Shown: positions 21,127 to 29,504 of the stretch, piece after piece | Numbering within the stretch: position 1 is the stretch's first letter | How the letters are laid out: each line of letters begins with the position of its first letter | Assembly (NCBI RefSeq): GCF_024347635.1 | Contig: NZ_AP025510.1 | Span: forward strand, 2,728,001 to 2,792,000 | DNA length: 64,000 bases | Origin: Vibrio tasmaniensis | Lineage (GTDB): Bacteria > Pseudomonadota > Gammaproteobacteria > Enterobacterales > Vibrionaceae | Reading direction: 5' to 3' | Notes under the pieces: generated by a model | The model's input: only the letters and a program-made list of their open reading frames with translations | The model's database searches: none | What the model was told of the DNA's origin: nothing | Program-made: the position numbers and the translations under genes

Positions 21127-21567
21127 AGGTGGAGTTGACACATACGCCGGGTTCTGTTCCGCTTGCGCGGCGGTAACCATTCGTCTAGGCCTGCAATCGC
21201 TCACAGGCTCAAGCAATCTACCCGCCCCCATACGCGAGCAGCGCAATGCGAGGGCCTATTTGATCTTGCTCCGGGTGGAGTTTACCTTGCTACGAACTGT
21301 TGCCAGTCGCACGGTGCGCTCTTACCGCACCCTTTCAGCCTTACCTGTGCCTCTTCCGAAGAAATGAGGCCATCGGCGGTCTTCTCTCTGTTGCACTTGT
21401 CGTGGGCTCGCGCCCCCCAGACGTTATCTGGCACCCTGCTCTATGGAGCCCGGACGTTCCTCCCCTCTACCAGTCTCCCGAAGGACTTCAACGTCAGTTT
21501 CCCGAAGGACCTCAACGTCAGTCTCCCGAAGGACATCAGCAAAGCAGCGATTACCCGTTCAACTCCG
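21127..21567 (-). ncRNA. rnpB: RNase P RNA (bacterial class A)
   Basis: This is the catalytic RNA of ribonuclease P, which trims the 5' leader from tRNA precursors. The ends pair as helix P1 (GGAGTTGA with TCAACTCC). Conserved region I reads GGGGAGGAACGTCCGGGCTCC in parts, followed by GCAGGGTGCCAG, CCCACGACAAGTGCAACAGAGAG, GGTGCGGTAAGAGCGCACC (P11-P12) and GTAAACTCCACCCGGAGCAAG; conserved region V is ACAGAACCCGGCGTA. At about 440 nt it is longer than the E. coli RNA (377 nt). The extra length lies near the 5' end, where the P3 arm is expanded by a 24-bp tandem repeat. End positions are estimates from P1 pairing. Confidence 0.96.
21471..21538 (-). repeat. 24-bp tandem repeat in the P3 arm of rnpB
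   Basis: Two full units (21471-21494, 21495-21518) and a 20-base partial third unit (from 21519), almost identical. Each has CCTTCGGGA with a UUCG-type tetraloop, flanked by AGTC and GACT. In E. coli the same place holds a single CCTCTTCGGGGGAGAC loop. Confidence 0.88.
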
Positions 21568-21574
21568 AGGGCGG

Positions 21575-21603
21575 ATTGTATAGAGATTAGTGTGCAGTGT
21601 CTA
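21575..21603 (-). promoter_or_regulatory. Promoter of rnpB
   Basis: Minus strand -35 TAGACA (21598-21603) and -10 TACAAT (21575-21580), 17 bases apart, followed by the GC-rich discriminator CCGCCC typical of stable-RNA promoters. The predicted start is close to the P1-defined 5' end. Confidence 0.8.
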
Positions 21604-21761
21604 GCGAGATCACAAATATGCTGCAAACCTCTAATCGAATGCCTGATTTTCACACAATCTAGACAAAAAAGAGGAATGACGGTAATTCCATCATTCCTCA
21701 CAAGCTTTTTCAATAAAGGTTATCTACTCTATAAAGAGGTTTCTACTCAACAAAGAGGTAT

Positions 21762-22628
21762 CTAGTTGTCTAGATGCTCTAAGCCCCACTTATATAAAGC
21801 GTTCTTTTTCAAATTGTAGATTTCTGCCGTCATTGCCGCCGCTTTTTTAAGTGGCAGTTCTTTGGTTAGAATACCCAGCGTGCGCGTCGCTTCGTCTGGT
21901 AGATCGGTGCTCGCTTCTTCACGGTGACCGTGAATCAGCAATACCATCTCACCGCGTTTGCGGTTCGCGTCTTCTTCTATCCACTCAATAAGTTCACCAA
22001 GTGGCAGACCTTGGATGGTTTCGAAGGTTTTGGTTAGCTCACGCGCCAATACAACTTCACGGTCAGGGCCTAAGATCTCGAGCATGTCTTGTAGAGAATC
22101 AGTAATACGGTGCGGTGATTCGTAGAAAATACATGTGCGCTCTGCTTTTGCAATCTCTAAGAACTTATCTTTACGACCTTTGCTCTTTGGCGGTAAGAAG
22201 CCTTCAAAGCTAAAGCGATCAGACGGTAAACCTGAAGCACTCAATGCGGTAATCACAGCACAAGCACCAGGAAGTGGCACAACTCTCACACCCGCTTGAC
22301 GACATTGTGAGACAAGATGGTAACCTGGGTCACTAATTAAAGGAGTACCCGCATCAGAGACTAATGCGATAGACTGACCTTCTAATAACCTTTCGACTAG
22401 AACTTGTGCTTTAGTTTGTTCATTATGATCATGTAAAGCGAACGTTCTGGTTGATATATTGAAGTGAGCAAGCAGCTTACCCGTGTGGCGTGTGTCTTCG
22501 GCTGCAATAACATCGACACTTGATAAAATTTCAATTGCTCTTTGAGTGATATCTCCCAAATTTCCGATTGGGGTTGGCACAATGTAGAGAGTTGGGCTCT
22601 CTGTGAGCAAGGTTTTGTTATCTGTCAT
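21762..22628 (-). CDS. rsmI: 16S rRNA (cytidine-1402-2'-O) methyltransferase RsmI
   Basis: RsmI methylates the ribose of C1402 in 16S rRNA, next to the base methylation by RsmH. The 288-residue protein is a tetrapyrrole-methylase-fold enzyme: [15 protein letters not shown] opens the fold, [11 protein letters not shown] and [14 protein letters not shown] are the family signatures, and [16 protein letters not shown] follows. It is divergent from lpoA with 61 bases between the starts, an arrangement common in gamma-proteobacteria. Confidence 0.96.
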   Translation of the reverse strand: MTDNKTLLTESPTLYIVPTPIGNLGDITQRAIEILSSVDVIAAEDTRHTGKLLAHFNISTRTFALHDHNEQTKAQVLVERLLEGQSIALVSDAGTPLISDPGYHLVSQCRQAGVRVVPLPGACAVITALSASGLPSDRFSFEGFLPPKSKGRKDKFLEIAKAERTCIFYESPHRITDSLQDMLEILGPDREVVLARELTKTFETIQGLPLGELIEWIEEDANRKRGEMVLLIHGHREEASTDLPDEATRTLGILTKELPLKKAAAMTAEIYNLKKNALYKWGLEHLDN

Positions 22629-22689
22629 TTGTTTACCATCACTTCAACGATTAATATAGATACAAATTTATACGGAATTTAAAGAACTC

Positions 22690-24507
22690 ATGGCAACGAT
22701 GAACCATAAGAGACTCAGTGTACCACGCTTACTCACTCCAATTGCATTAGCAATTACTTTGGCGGCTTGTTCTTCAGGCCCTCAAGCACCAACGCGTGTT
22801 GATATTACACTAGATCCAGCGCAATCAACTGAAAGTTACATGATGCAGGCGGATAGTAGCAAAGGAAGTCTACAAAACGACTGGTTAATTATGGCACTTA
22901 AGGCTTCTGTGCAAGCTGGAAAAACAGATCAAGCGACTCTGCTTATCAAACGCTTAGCCAAACAAGAACTGAGCGAAGTTCAACAAGCAGAATGGCAATT
23001 GGCTCGCGCTCAACTGCTGGTGAATAACTCGCAACCGCAGCAAGCGTACAGCCAGCTGAACTTTCAGCCTTGGTGGAAGCTTCCTAACGAGCAGTGGAAA
23101 GATTATCACGAGCTACGCGCCAACATTTCTGAAATGCAAAGCGAGTATTTCGAAGCAAGCCGTGAGTTAGTCCTTTATTCAGAGTACGTAGACGCTGATG
23201 ACGAAAGCCAACAGCAGACTGCCGACCGTATTTGGCAGAACCTAAATAGCTACTCTCAATATGAGATTTTAGAGCTTAAGACTTCTCCTACAGAAGATGT
23301 TCTAGCCGGTTGGTTACAGCTCGCTATTTACATGAAGACGCTGAACTCTAACCTTCCAGACCTACAAACAACCCTGTCCGATTGGCTAGCTGAAAACCCT
23401 CGCCATCCTGCAGCAACATACACACCTCAGGCAATCACTGACATATTGGCGCTAGAGATCAGCAAACCAACTAGCACTGCGCTATTACTACCGCTAACGG
23501 GTAAGTACGGCAAGCAAGCACAGCTTGTACGTGATGGTTTCATCTTTGCGATGATGAATGACAAAGAACGCGAAGAAGATGCAACGCTGACCGTAATGGA
23601 TACCAACGTACAAAGTGCCGCTGAAATTAAAGCGACACTGGAAGAGAATAACGTTGATTTCATCGTTGGACCTCTGATTAAGAGCAATATCACCAAGCTT
23701 CAACAAGCGCAGAAAAACCACGAAAACTCGATTCCAGCATTAGCTCTTAATATTCCAACTCAGCTAGAACCAGATACTAATATTTGTTATCTCGCTCTAT
23801 CGCCAGAACAAGAAGTCGCTCAGGCTGCGAAACACCTTTTCGCACAAGGCTATAAGTACCCACTGATTCTTGCACCCAAAGGACGCTTAGGTGACCGCGT
23901 TAAGCAAGCGTTTAACGAAGAGTGGCAGAAATACAGCAACAACGACGTTGCAATCAGCTTTTTCTCTGACAAACGCCAACTGCAGCGTAATGTGAATCAG
24001 ATATTCGGTTTACAAGAGAGCCAACAACGTATCGCTCAAATGGATGGGCTACTGAACCTAGACCTAGAAACAGAGCCACGCAGTCGTCGTGATATCGATT
24101 CTGTCTACATTGTGGCTAAGAATTCAGAGCTAACACTCATCAAACCCTTCATTGAAGTCGCAATTAACCCTGACGCTAGCCAACCAGCACTGTTTTCTAA
24201 CTCACGCAGCAACAGCGGTGACAAGCAATATGAAGATCTAACGGGCGTGTTCTACAGCGATATCCCGCTATTGGTCGAGAACAAAAACGAGCTTAACAAA
24301 GCGCTTAATGACCTATGGCCTTCACACTCGAACAGCCAAAAACGTCTACAAGCGTTGGGAATGGATGCATACTACTTAATGGATGCACTACCACAGATGA
24401 AAGCCGTACAAGATTACAGTATTACAGGCGAAACCGGCGTATTAACCATCGACAACAACTGTGTTGTTCAACGTGAAATCAGCTGGGCAGAGCATGGGGC
24501 TTTTTAG
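22690..24507 (+). CDS. lpoA: Penicillin-binding protein activator LpoA (LppC)
   Basis: LpoA is an outer-membrane lipoprotein that reaches through the periplasm to stimulate PBP1A. The 605-residue protein has a lipoprotein signal with the lipobox LAAC, cysteine at residue 27. The N-terminal half is a TPR-like helical domain rich in Q and A; the C-terminal half, from about residue 258 (TALLLPLTGKYGKQAQLVRDG in part), is a periplasmic-binding-protein-like fold. The start could be 22690 or the ATG at 22699. It heads lpoA-yraN-diaA-dolP and overlaps yraN by 14 bases. Confidence 0.95.
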   Translation: MATMNHKRLSVPRLLTPIALAITLAACSSGPQAPTRVDITLDPAQSTESYMMQADSSKGSLQNDWLIMALKASVQAGKTDQATLLIKRLAKQELSEVQQAEWQLARAQLLVNNSQPQQAYSQLNFQPWWKLPNEQWKDYHELRANISEMQSEYFEASRELVLYSEYVDADDESQQQTADRIWQNLNSYSQYEILELKTSPTEDVLAGWLQLAIYMKTLNSNLPDLQTTLSDWLAENPRHPAATYTPQAITDILALEISKPTSTALLLPLTGKYGKQAQLVRDGFIFAMMNDKEREEDATLTVMDTNVQSAAEIKATLEENNVDFIVGPLIKSNITKLQQAQKNHENSIPALALNIPTQLEPDTNICYLALSPEQEVAQAAKHLFAQGYKYPLILAPKGRLGDRVKQAFNEEWQKYSNNDVAISFFSDKRQLQRNVNQIFGLQESQQRIAQMDGLLNLDLETEPRSRRDIDSVYIVAKNSELTLIKPFIEVAINPDASQPALFSNSRSNSGDKQYEDLTGVFYSDIPLLVENKNELNKALNDLWPSHSNSQKRLQALGMDAYYLMDALPQMKAVQDYSITGETGVLTIDNNCVVQREISWAEHGAF

Positions 24508-24892
24508 CCGTAAGTTCCTATCCAAACCACCAATCACCCACAAACAAGTGGGTGATAAATACGAGGCTGTGGCAAAATCGTACCTGATTAACCACGGTTT
24601 ATCGTTAATAGAAGAAAACTTCATAGCAAAATGTGGCGAGATTGATCTTATAATGCGCCATAACAATACCGTTGTGTTTGCTGAGGTAAAATACCGTAAG
24701 CAAACCCGCTACGGACATGCCGCTGAAATGGTGACAGCTAAAAAGTCACAAAAGCTACTCAAAACAGCCAACGTTTGGCTTATGCAGCAAGGCTTGTCGG
24801 TACACTCTACAGATTACAGGTTTGATATCATTGCCATCGAAGGGCCGAATGACACTATCGACTGGATTCAAAACGCGATTACCCAAGGATAA
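24494..24892 (+). CDS. yraN: YraN family protein (UPF0102, endonuclease-like fold)
   Basis: A 132-residue protein of the UPF0102 family, which has a restriction-endonuclease-like fold resembling Holliday-junction resolvases; its cellular role is not established. Visible family motifs are [25 protein letters not shown] and VFAEVKYRK, giving the E...D...ExK pattern of the nuclease core. I start at the ATG at 24494, within lpoA, because MGLFSRKF is the usual short lead-in; an upstream start at 24461 would lie further inside lpoA. Confidence 0.88.
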   Translation: MGLFSRKFLSKPPITHKQVGDKYEAVAKSYLINHGLSLIEENFIAKCGEIDLIMRHNNTVVFAEVKYRKQTRYGHAAEMVTAKKSQKLLKTANVWLMQQGLSVHSTDYRFDIIAIEGPNDTIDWIQNAITQG

Positions 24893-24894
24893 AC

Positions 24895-25485
24895 ATGCTA
24901 GACAGCATCAAAGAAAGTTTTACAGAAAGTATTCAAATCCAAATTGCGGCGGCAGAAGCTCTGCCAGACGCAATCACGCATGCCGCTCAAGCAATGGTTG
25001 CAACCCTGCTCAACGGAAACAAGATTCTTTGTTGTGGTAATGGTGGTTCGGCGTCGAACGCTCAGCAATTTGTATCTTGCCTACTTAATCGCTTTGAAAC
25101 CGAGCGCCCTAGCCTTCCAGCAATGGCTCTCACTGCTGACAATACTACGTTAACGGCTGTCGCTAACGACTACCACTATGAAGAGATCTTCTCTAAGCAG
25201 GTACGTGCGTTTGGTCAAACAGGTGATATTTTACTGGCTATCTCTACCAGCGGTAACAGTAAAAACATCATCAAAGCGATGGAAGCGGCGGTAACACGTG
25301 ATATGACAATCATCGCTTTTACCGGCAAAGATGGTGGTGAAATGGCGGGACTGCTTGGTGAGCACGATGTAGAAATTCGTATTCCCTCACACCGTACAGC
25401 ACGTATCCACGAAGTACACATGGTGACACTACACTGCTTATGTGACCTAATCGATCAAGTACTCTTCCCAGCTCACGAAGAGTGA
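24895..25485 (+). CDS. diaA: DnaA initiator-associating protein DiaA (SIS domain)
   Basis: DiaA is a tetrameric SIS-domain protein that binds DnaA and promotes timely initiation at oriC in E. coli. The 196-residue protein shows [17 protein letters not shown], the phosphosugar-binding loop, and [10 protein letters not shown]. It resembles GmhA (sedoheptulose-7-phosphate isomerase), but the place between yraN and dolP and the full-length match favour DiaA. It begins two bases after yraN. Confidence 0.92.
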   Translation: MLDSIKESFTESIQIQIAAAEALPDAITHAAQAMVATLLNGNKILCCGNGGSASNAQQFVSCLLNRFETERPSLPAMALTADNTTLTAVANDYHYEEIFSKQVRAFGQTGDILLAISTSGNSKNIIKAMEAAVTRDMTIIAFTGKDGGEMAGLLGEHDVEIRIPSHRTARIHEVHMVTLHCLCDLIDQVLFPAHEE

Positions 25486-25501
25486 TAGACGGAGCATCAC
25501 G

Positions 25502-26107
25502 ATGAAATCATTAACTTCTATGAAGCTACTTAAGCTGATTAGTGTTTCGCTACTTACACTGTCGTTATCTGGTTGTGCTGGTCTTTTCATTGCTGGTGCA
25601 GCAACTACTGCAAATCTAGTCACAGATACACGAACCACCAAAGAGATTTGGAGCGACAACAATATCGAATTTGAAGTTGCAGCTATGACCAATAAACCGC
25701 CATTTCGCGGCAATGTCAGTGTCACAGCAAGCTCTTACCGTGGTTCAGTAGTACTGATGGGGCAAGCAACGACAGATGCTGAACGTCGTGCTTTTGAAAG
25801 CCAAGCTAAAGCAGTAACGGGAGTTGAAAGCATACACAACCAGATCCGAGTGAAAGAACCATTGTCTGTTACTGCTATCAGCAAAGACAGTTGGATTACC
25901 ACTAAAGTGAAGTCTGCCCTACTTGCTGAGTCTGAGCTTAACGGCATCAAAGTCAAAGTAATTACTGAAGATTCAGAAGTATTTCTGCTGGGATTGGTTT
26001 CTCGAGAACACGCTGATATCGCGACAGAAGTTGCGCGTAATATCTCTGGTGTGAAGCAGGTGATTCGAGCGTTTGAATATGGCGAAGAAGACGCTTCGGT
26101 AAACTAA
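25502..26107 (+). CDS. dolP: Outer-membrane lipoprotein DolP (YraP), two BON domains
   Basis: DolP is a division-localised outer-membrane lipoprotein that supports envelope integrity and BAM function. The 201-residue product has a lipoprotein signal ending LSGC (cysteine 25) and two BON domains, roughly residues 55-120 and 125-195, each with the pattern of a conserved glycine and a GV.....N..... strand. GGAG seven bases before 25502 supports that start; 25520 is an alternative. It ends the operon at a strong terminator. Confidence 0.93.
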   Translation: MKSLTSMKLLKLISVSLLTLSLSGCAGLFIAGAATTANLVTDTRTTKEIWSDNNIEFEVAAMTNKPPFRGNVSVTASSYRGSVVLMGQATTDAERRAFESQAKAVTGVESIHNQIRVKEPLSVTAISKDSWITTKVKSALLAESELNGIKVKVITEDSEVFLLGLVSREHADIATEVARNISGVKQVIRAFEYGEEDASVN

Positions 26108-26137
26108 CATTCTCTGAATTTTCTTAGCTGCTTATTA

Positions 26138-26164
26138 GCTGGTTGCTGGTTGCTGGTTGCTGGT
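26138..26164. repeat. 7-bp tandem repeat (GCTGGTT, 3.9 copies)
   Basis: Three perfect GCTGGTT units and six bases of a fourth, in the intergenic space between dolP and sspB. Copy number could vary between strains. Confidence 0.85.
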
Positions 26165-26213
26165 AAAGCCTAACGAAATGAATCAAAAGAATAAAATCAG
26201 AAAGCACAAAAAG

Positions 26214-26243
26214 AAAAAGCAGCGATAAATCGCTGCTTTTTTT
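26214..26243. terminator. Bidirectional terminator between dolP and sspB
   Basis: AAAAAGCAGCGA / TCGCTGCTTTTT, loop TAAA, with a T-run on both strands. It serves dolP on the plus strand and sspB on the minus strand. Confidence 0.92.
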
Positions 26244-26270
26244 GTATTTGGAGTTATTTAAAAAATAACG

Positions 26271-26765
26271 CTATTTGATAACACGAAGACTTGGGCGACC
26301 TTTCGCTGGACGAGATGGCTCAGGTTCTGAGTCAGACTCTTCAGCATCTACGTCTGCTGTTGCAACACTCAAAGATGGGCCTTTTTCTGGTTCTTCAAAA
26401 GGACTTTCTTCAATTCCTTCTTCAAACGCTTCCATGTAAGCCTCTTCAGGTTCAAACATGGTACCAGCACCATTCTCACGAGCATAAATAGCTTGCACTG
26501 CGTATAGTGGAACGATCACAGAGTGTGGACGACCACTAAAGCGAGCACTAAACGTCACAGCTTCGTTACCCAGTTCAAGTTGTCCAACCGCACGAGGCGC
26601 GATGTTCAGAATGATCTGACCATCTTGAACAAACTCTTCTGGAACTCTCACACCCGGCAATGTTGCTTCAACAACCAAGTGTGGAGTCAGTTCGTTATCA
26701 ACCAGCCATTCATAAAATGCACGAAGCATGTATGGTCGGCGTGGAGTCATATTTGAAATATCCAT
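26271..26765 (-). CDS. sspB: ClpXP protease specificity-enhancing factor SspB
   Basis: SspB tethers ssrA-tagged proteins and other substrates to ClpXP. The 164-residue protein starts with the folded substrate-binding domain (about residues 1-110, with RPYMLRAFYEWLVDNEL and VIVPLYAVQAIYARENG), then a long acidic disordered linker, and ends in a short ClpX-binding tail, RPSLRVIK. It follows sspA by six bases in the usual operon. Confidence 0.96.
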   Translation of the reverse strand: MDISNMTPRRPYMLRAFYEWLVDNELTPHLVVEATLPGVRVPEEFVQDGQIILNIAPRAVGQLELGNEAVTFSARFSGRPHSVIVPLYAVQAIYARENGAGTMFEPEEAYMEAFEEGIEESPFEEPEKGPSLSVATADVDAEESDSEPEPSRPAKGRPSLRVIK

Positions 26766-26771
26766 AAACGC

Positions 26772-27407
26772 TTAGCGAACGAGTCGCATCTCACGCTCAG
26801 CTTCCGTTAGAGAAGCAAGGAATGAATCACGTTCGAATACGCGGTTCATGTAAATCTTAAGTTCTTTAGAACCAGGACCAATCAGTTCGATACCAAGCTC
26901 AGGTAAACGCCATAGTAGCGGAGCTAGGTAGCAATCAATTAGGCTAAACTCTTCGCTCATGAAGTATTCATACTCAGCGAAGATAGGAGCAAGAGTCAGT
27001 AGGTCGTTGCGTAATTTCACGCGAGCTGCTTCAGATTCTTCAGCGTTGCCTTTAACGATCTTCTCTGCAACTGAATACCAGTTACGCTCAATGCGGTACA
27101 TCATTAGACGACTATTACCACGAGCAACCGGGTATACAGGCATCAATGGTGGATGAGGGAAACGCTCATCTAGGTATTCCATGATGATCTTTGAGTCATA
27201 TAGAGCAAGCTCACGATCAACAAGAGTAGGTACTGATTTGTACGGGTTCAGTTCAACAAGCTCTGCTGGTAGATTTTTTTCATCAACCAACTCAACTTCA
27301 ACACTTACGCCTTTTTCAGCAAGAACAATGCGCACCTGATGGCTATACATATCAGAAGCACTTGAGAAAAGAGTCATTACAGAACGTTTATTGGCAGCTA
27401 CAGCCAT
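26772..27407 (-). CDS. sspA: Stringent starvation protein A SspA
   Basis: SspA is a glutathione-S-transferase-fold protein that binds RNA polymerase and helps cells through starvation and acid stress. The 211-residue product has the thioredoxin-like N-domain (MTLFSSASDMYSHQVRIVL) and the all-helical C-domain. The ATG at 27407 has a good GGAGGG site. A strong terminator ends only 29 bases upstream, so expression depends on promoter position and read-through. Confidence 0.96.
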   Translation of the reverse strand: MAVAANKRSVMTLFSSASDMYSHQVRIVLAEKGVSVEVELVDEKNLPAELVELNPYKSVPTLVDRELALYDSKIIMEYLDERFPHPPLMPVYPVARGNSRLMMYRIERNWYSVAEKIVKGNAEESEAARVKLRNDLLTLAPIFAEYEYFMSEEFSLIDCYLAPLLWRLPELGIELIGPGSKELKIYMNRVFERDSFLASLTEAEREMRLVR

Positions 27408-27429
27408 GGAGCCCTCCAGTACACTTTAA

Positions 27430-27463
27430 ATAAAAACAATGGAGGCCTAAAGCCTCCATTGAA
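27430..27463 (-). terminator. Terminator after petC, or attenuator of sspA
   Basis: A perfect ten-pair stem CAATGGAGGC / GCCTCCATTG with a five-base loop, followed on the minus strand by TTTTTATTT. It is well placed to end the petABC transcript, but it lies inside the leader of sspA if that gene starts at the promoter near 27493. Confidence 0.85.
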
Positions 27464-27492
27464 CATTAACATAATTTGGGAATTAGCACGGT

Positions 27493-27501
27493 ATTATAGC
27501 A
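27493..27501 (-). promoter_or_regulatory. Extended -10 promoter upstream of sspA
   Basis: Minus strand TGCTATAAT gives a consensus -10 (27493-27498) with the TGn extension; the -35 is poor, which such promoters tolerate. It lies within ten bases of the petC stop and upstream of the terminator-like hairpin. Confidence 0.5.
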
Positions 27502-27504
27502 TAA

Positions 27505-28242
27505 TTAGTGCACATCACGCCAATACTCTTTCTTCAGCAAAATCACGATGATAGTGAAGATAACTAAGAAGGCCATTACCCACCAACCCATAGCATGACG
27601 CTCAAGTTGAACAGGGTCGCCCGAGTAAACCAAAAAGTTAACAAGGTCACGAACTGCTTCGTCGTATTCACCAGCACTTAATTCGCCAGAACCATCTGTT
27701 TCAGTACCAACAACAACCTTTACTTCCTCACCATCGACCATGTGAGTATCGTAGATTGGCGTTGGGATACCTTGTAGTTCTTCAAGAACATGCGGCATAC
27801 CAACACTTGGGAAAACCATGTTGTTCACACCAAATGGGCGAGACGGATCTTCATAGAAAGTACGAAGGTACGTATATAGCCAATCTGCGCCACGAACACG
27901 AGCGACCAATGTTAGATCTGGTGGTGGAGCACCAAACCAACTAGCGGCTTGCTCAGAAGGCATAGCGTTAACCATCAAGCTACCAATTTTCACGTCAGGA
28001 TCGAAGATCAGGTTTTCCTTCATTAGGTCTAAAGGAATCTCCAAATCATTCGCAACACGTTCATAACGTTGGTACTGCGTTGAGTGACAAGCGAAACAGT
28101 AGTTCATGAACATCTTAGCGCCATTTTGCAATGAAGCTTTGTCTGTTAAATCATTGTTTGCTTTGTCTAATGGTACGCCTGCACCCGCTGCCATCGCTAG
28201 TGACGGCAACATAGCAAATAAAATTACAATCCACTTTTTCAT
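27505..28242 (-). CDS. petC: Cytochrome c1 of the bc1 complex
   Basis: Cytochrome c1 passes electrons from the Rieske protein to soluble or membrane cytochrome c. The 245-residue protein has a Sec signal peptide ending AMA, the haem c site C49-F-A-C52-H53, and a single C-terminal membrane anchor (about residues 220-237) followed by KKEYWRDVH. The axial methionine is probably in the GSLMVNAMPSE region or in NNMVFPSVGMP. It overlaps petB by four bases (ATGA). Confidence 0.95.
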   Translation of the reverse strand: MKKWIVILFAMLPSLAMAAGAGVPLDKANNDLTDKASLQNGAKMFMNYCFACHSTQYQRYERVANDLEIPLDLMKENLIFDPDVKIGSLMVNAMPSEQAASWFGAPPPDLTLVARVRGADWLYTYLRTFYEDPSRPFGVNNMVFPSVGMPHVLEELQGIPTPIYDTHMVDGEEVKVVVGTETDGSGELSAGEYDEAVRDLVNFLVYSGDPVQLERHAMGWWVMAFLVIFTIIVILLKKEYWRDVH

Positions 28243-29504
28243 TTGAATGTCACCCTTTCTGGTAATGGTTTCGTCGCTTCATTTTTACTGTAGAACCACA
28301 GCAGAACGAAGAACATGAAATAACCTAAGCTAAAGATTTGAGCTAATAGCGTGTATGTAGGCGTTGCTGGAAGCGCACCAAGTACACCAAGCGCAATAAA
28401 GCTTATTGTGAATTGGATGATGTTAATCAAATGCAGTTTGCTACGGTAACGGTAAGAACGCACTTTACAACGGTCGAACCATGGCAGTAGGAATAGCACA
28501 ACAATTGAAGCGCCCATTGCAACTACACCTAACAGCTTATCTGGAACAGCACGAAGTACAGCGTAGAACGGCGTGAAGTACCAAACTGGAGCAATATGCT
28601 CAGGTGTTTTCAGCGGGTTTGCAGCTTCAAAGTTAGGCGGCTCAAGGAAGTACCCACCCATTTCTGGGTTAAAGAACAGCACGTAACAGAACAAGAATAG
28701 GAAACCAGCAACACCAACCATATCTTTTACCGTCCCGTATGGGTGGAAAGGAATAGAGTCAATGATGTCGTATTTCTTAGTGTAATCCTTGTGGAATGGG
28801 AACTGAGTTTTGTAGTCGTCGCCCATTGTGCCTTTAGGAAGCTTAGTTTCGATACCGTCTGGGTTGTTCGAACCCACTTCGTGCAGCGCCAGTACGTGAA
28901 GTACGATAAGCAGCAGAAGTACAATTGGCAGAGCAATAACGTGCAGTGCGAAGAAACGGTTCAGCGTTGCACCAGAGATGATGTAGTCACCACGGATCCA
29001 AAGCGTTAGGTCATCACCTATAACAGGGATCGCACCAAACAGAGAAATGATTACCTGAGCACCCCAGTAAGACATTTGACCCCATGGTAGTAGGTAGCCC
29101 ATGAAAGCCTCAGCCATAAGCACTAAGAAGATCAACATACCGAAGATCCAAAGTAACTCACGAGGCTTTTGGTAAGAACCGTAGATTAGACCACGGAACA
29201 TATGCAGGTAGATCACAACGAAGAATGCCGATGCACCTGTTGAGTGCATGTAACGCAGTAGCCAACCGTATTCCACATCACGCATGATGTATTCAACAGA
29301 AGCAAATGCGCCCTCACCAGACGGTACATAGTTCATTGTCAGCCAAATACCCGTAAGGATTTGGTTAACCAGTACTAACATTGCTAAAGAACCAAAAAGG
29401 TACCAAAAGTTAAAGTTCTTAGGCATTGGGTATTCAGATAAATGCTTCTTGTAAGCATTCATCGCGGGTAGACGTTTCTCTACCCAATCAAGCAATCCTT
29501 GCAT
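28239..29504 (-). CDS. petB: Cytochrome b of the bc1 complex
   Basis: Cytochrome b carries the two quinone sites and haems bL and bH of the bc1 complex. The 421-residue polytopic protein has the paired haem histidines in GWLLRYMHSTGASAFF with the following HMFRGLIYGSY, and in FALHVIALPIVLLLLIVLH. The Qo-site motif is present as PEHIAPVWYFTPFYA, the bacterial form of PEWY (here PVWY). Its ATG shares one base with the petA stop. Confidence 0.96.
   Translation of the reverse strand: MQGLLDWVEKRLPAMNAYKKHLSEYPMPKNFNFWYLFGSLAMLVLVNQILTGIWLTMNYVPSGEGAFASVEYIMRDVEYGWLLRYMHSTGASAFFVVIYLHMFRGLIYGSYQKPRELLWIFGMLIFLVLMAEAFMGYLLPWGQMSYWGAQVIISLFGAIPVIGDDLTLWIRGDYIISGATLNRFFALHVIALPIVLLLLIVLHVLALHEVGSNNPDGIETKLPKGTMGDDYKTQFPFHKDYTKKYDIIDSIPFHPYGTVKDMVGVAGFLFLFCYVLFFNPEMGGYFLEPPNFEAANPLKTPEHIAPVWYFTPFYAVLRAVPDKLLGVVAMGASIVVLFLLPWFDRCKVRSYRYRSKLHLINIIQFTISFIALGVLGALPATPTYTLLAQIFSLGYFMFFVLLWFYSKNEATKPLPERVTFK

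Noticed and set aside
21471..21538. CRISPR-like array
   Set aside because: Units are directly adjacent without spacers and lie in rnpB; no cas genes are present.
21163..21765. A 200-residue open frame on the plus strand with repeated PKD-N-V units
   Set aside because: It runs antisense through rnpB; the repeats are the 24-bp units of the P3 arm, and 24 is a multiple of three, which keeps the frame open.
24895..25485. GmhA, sedoheptulose-7-phosphate isomerase
   Set aside because: The SIS domain resembles GmhA, but the context between yraN and dolP is that of DiaA.
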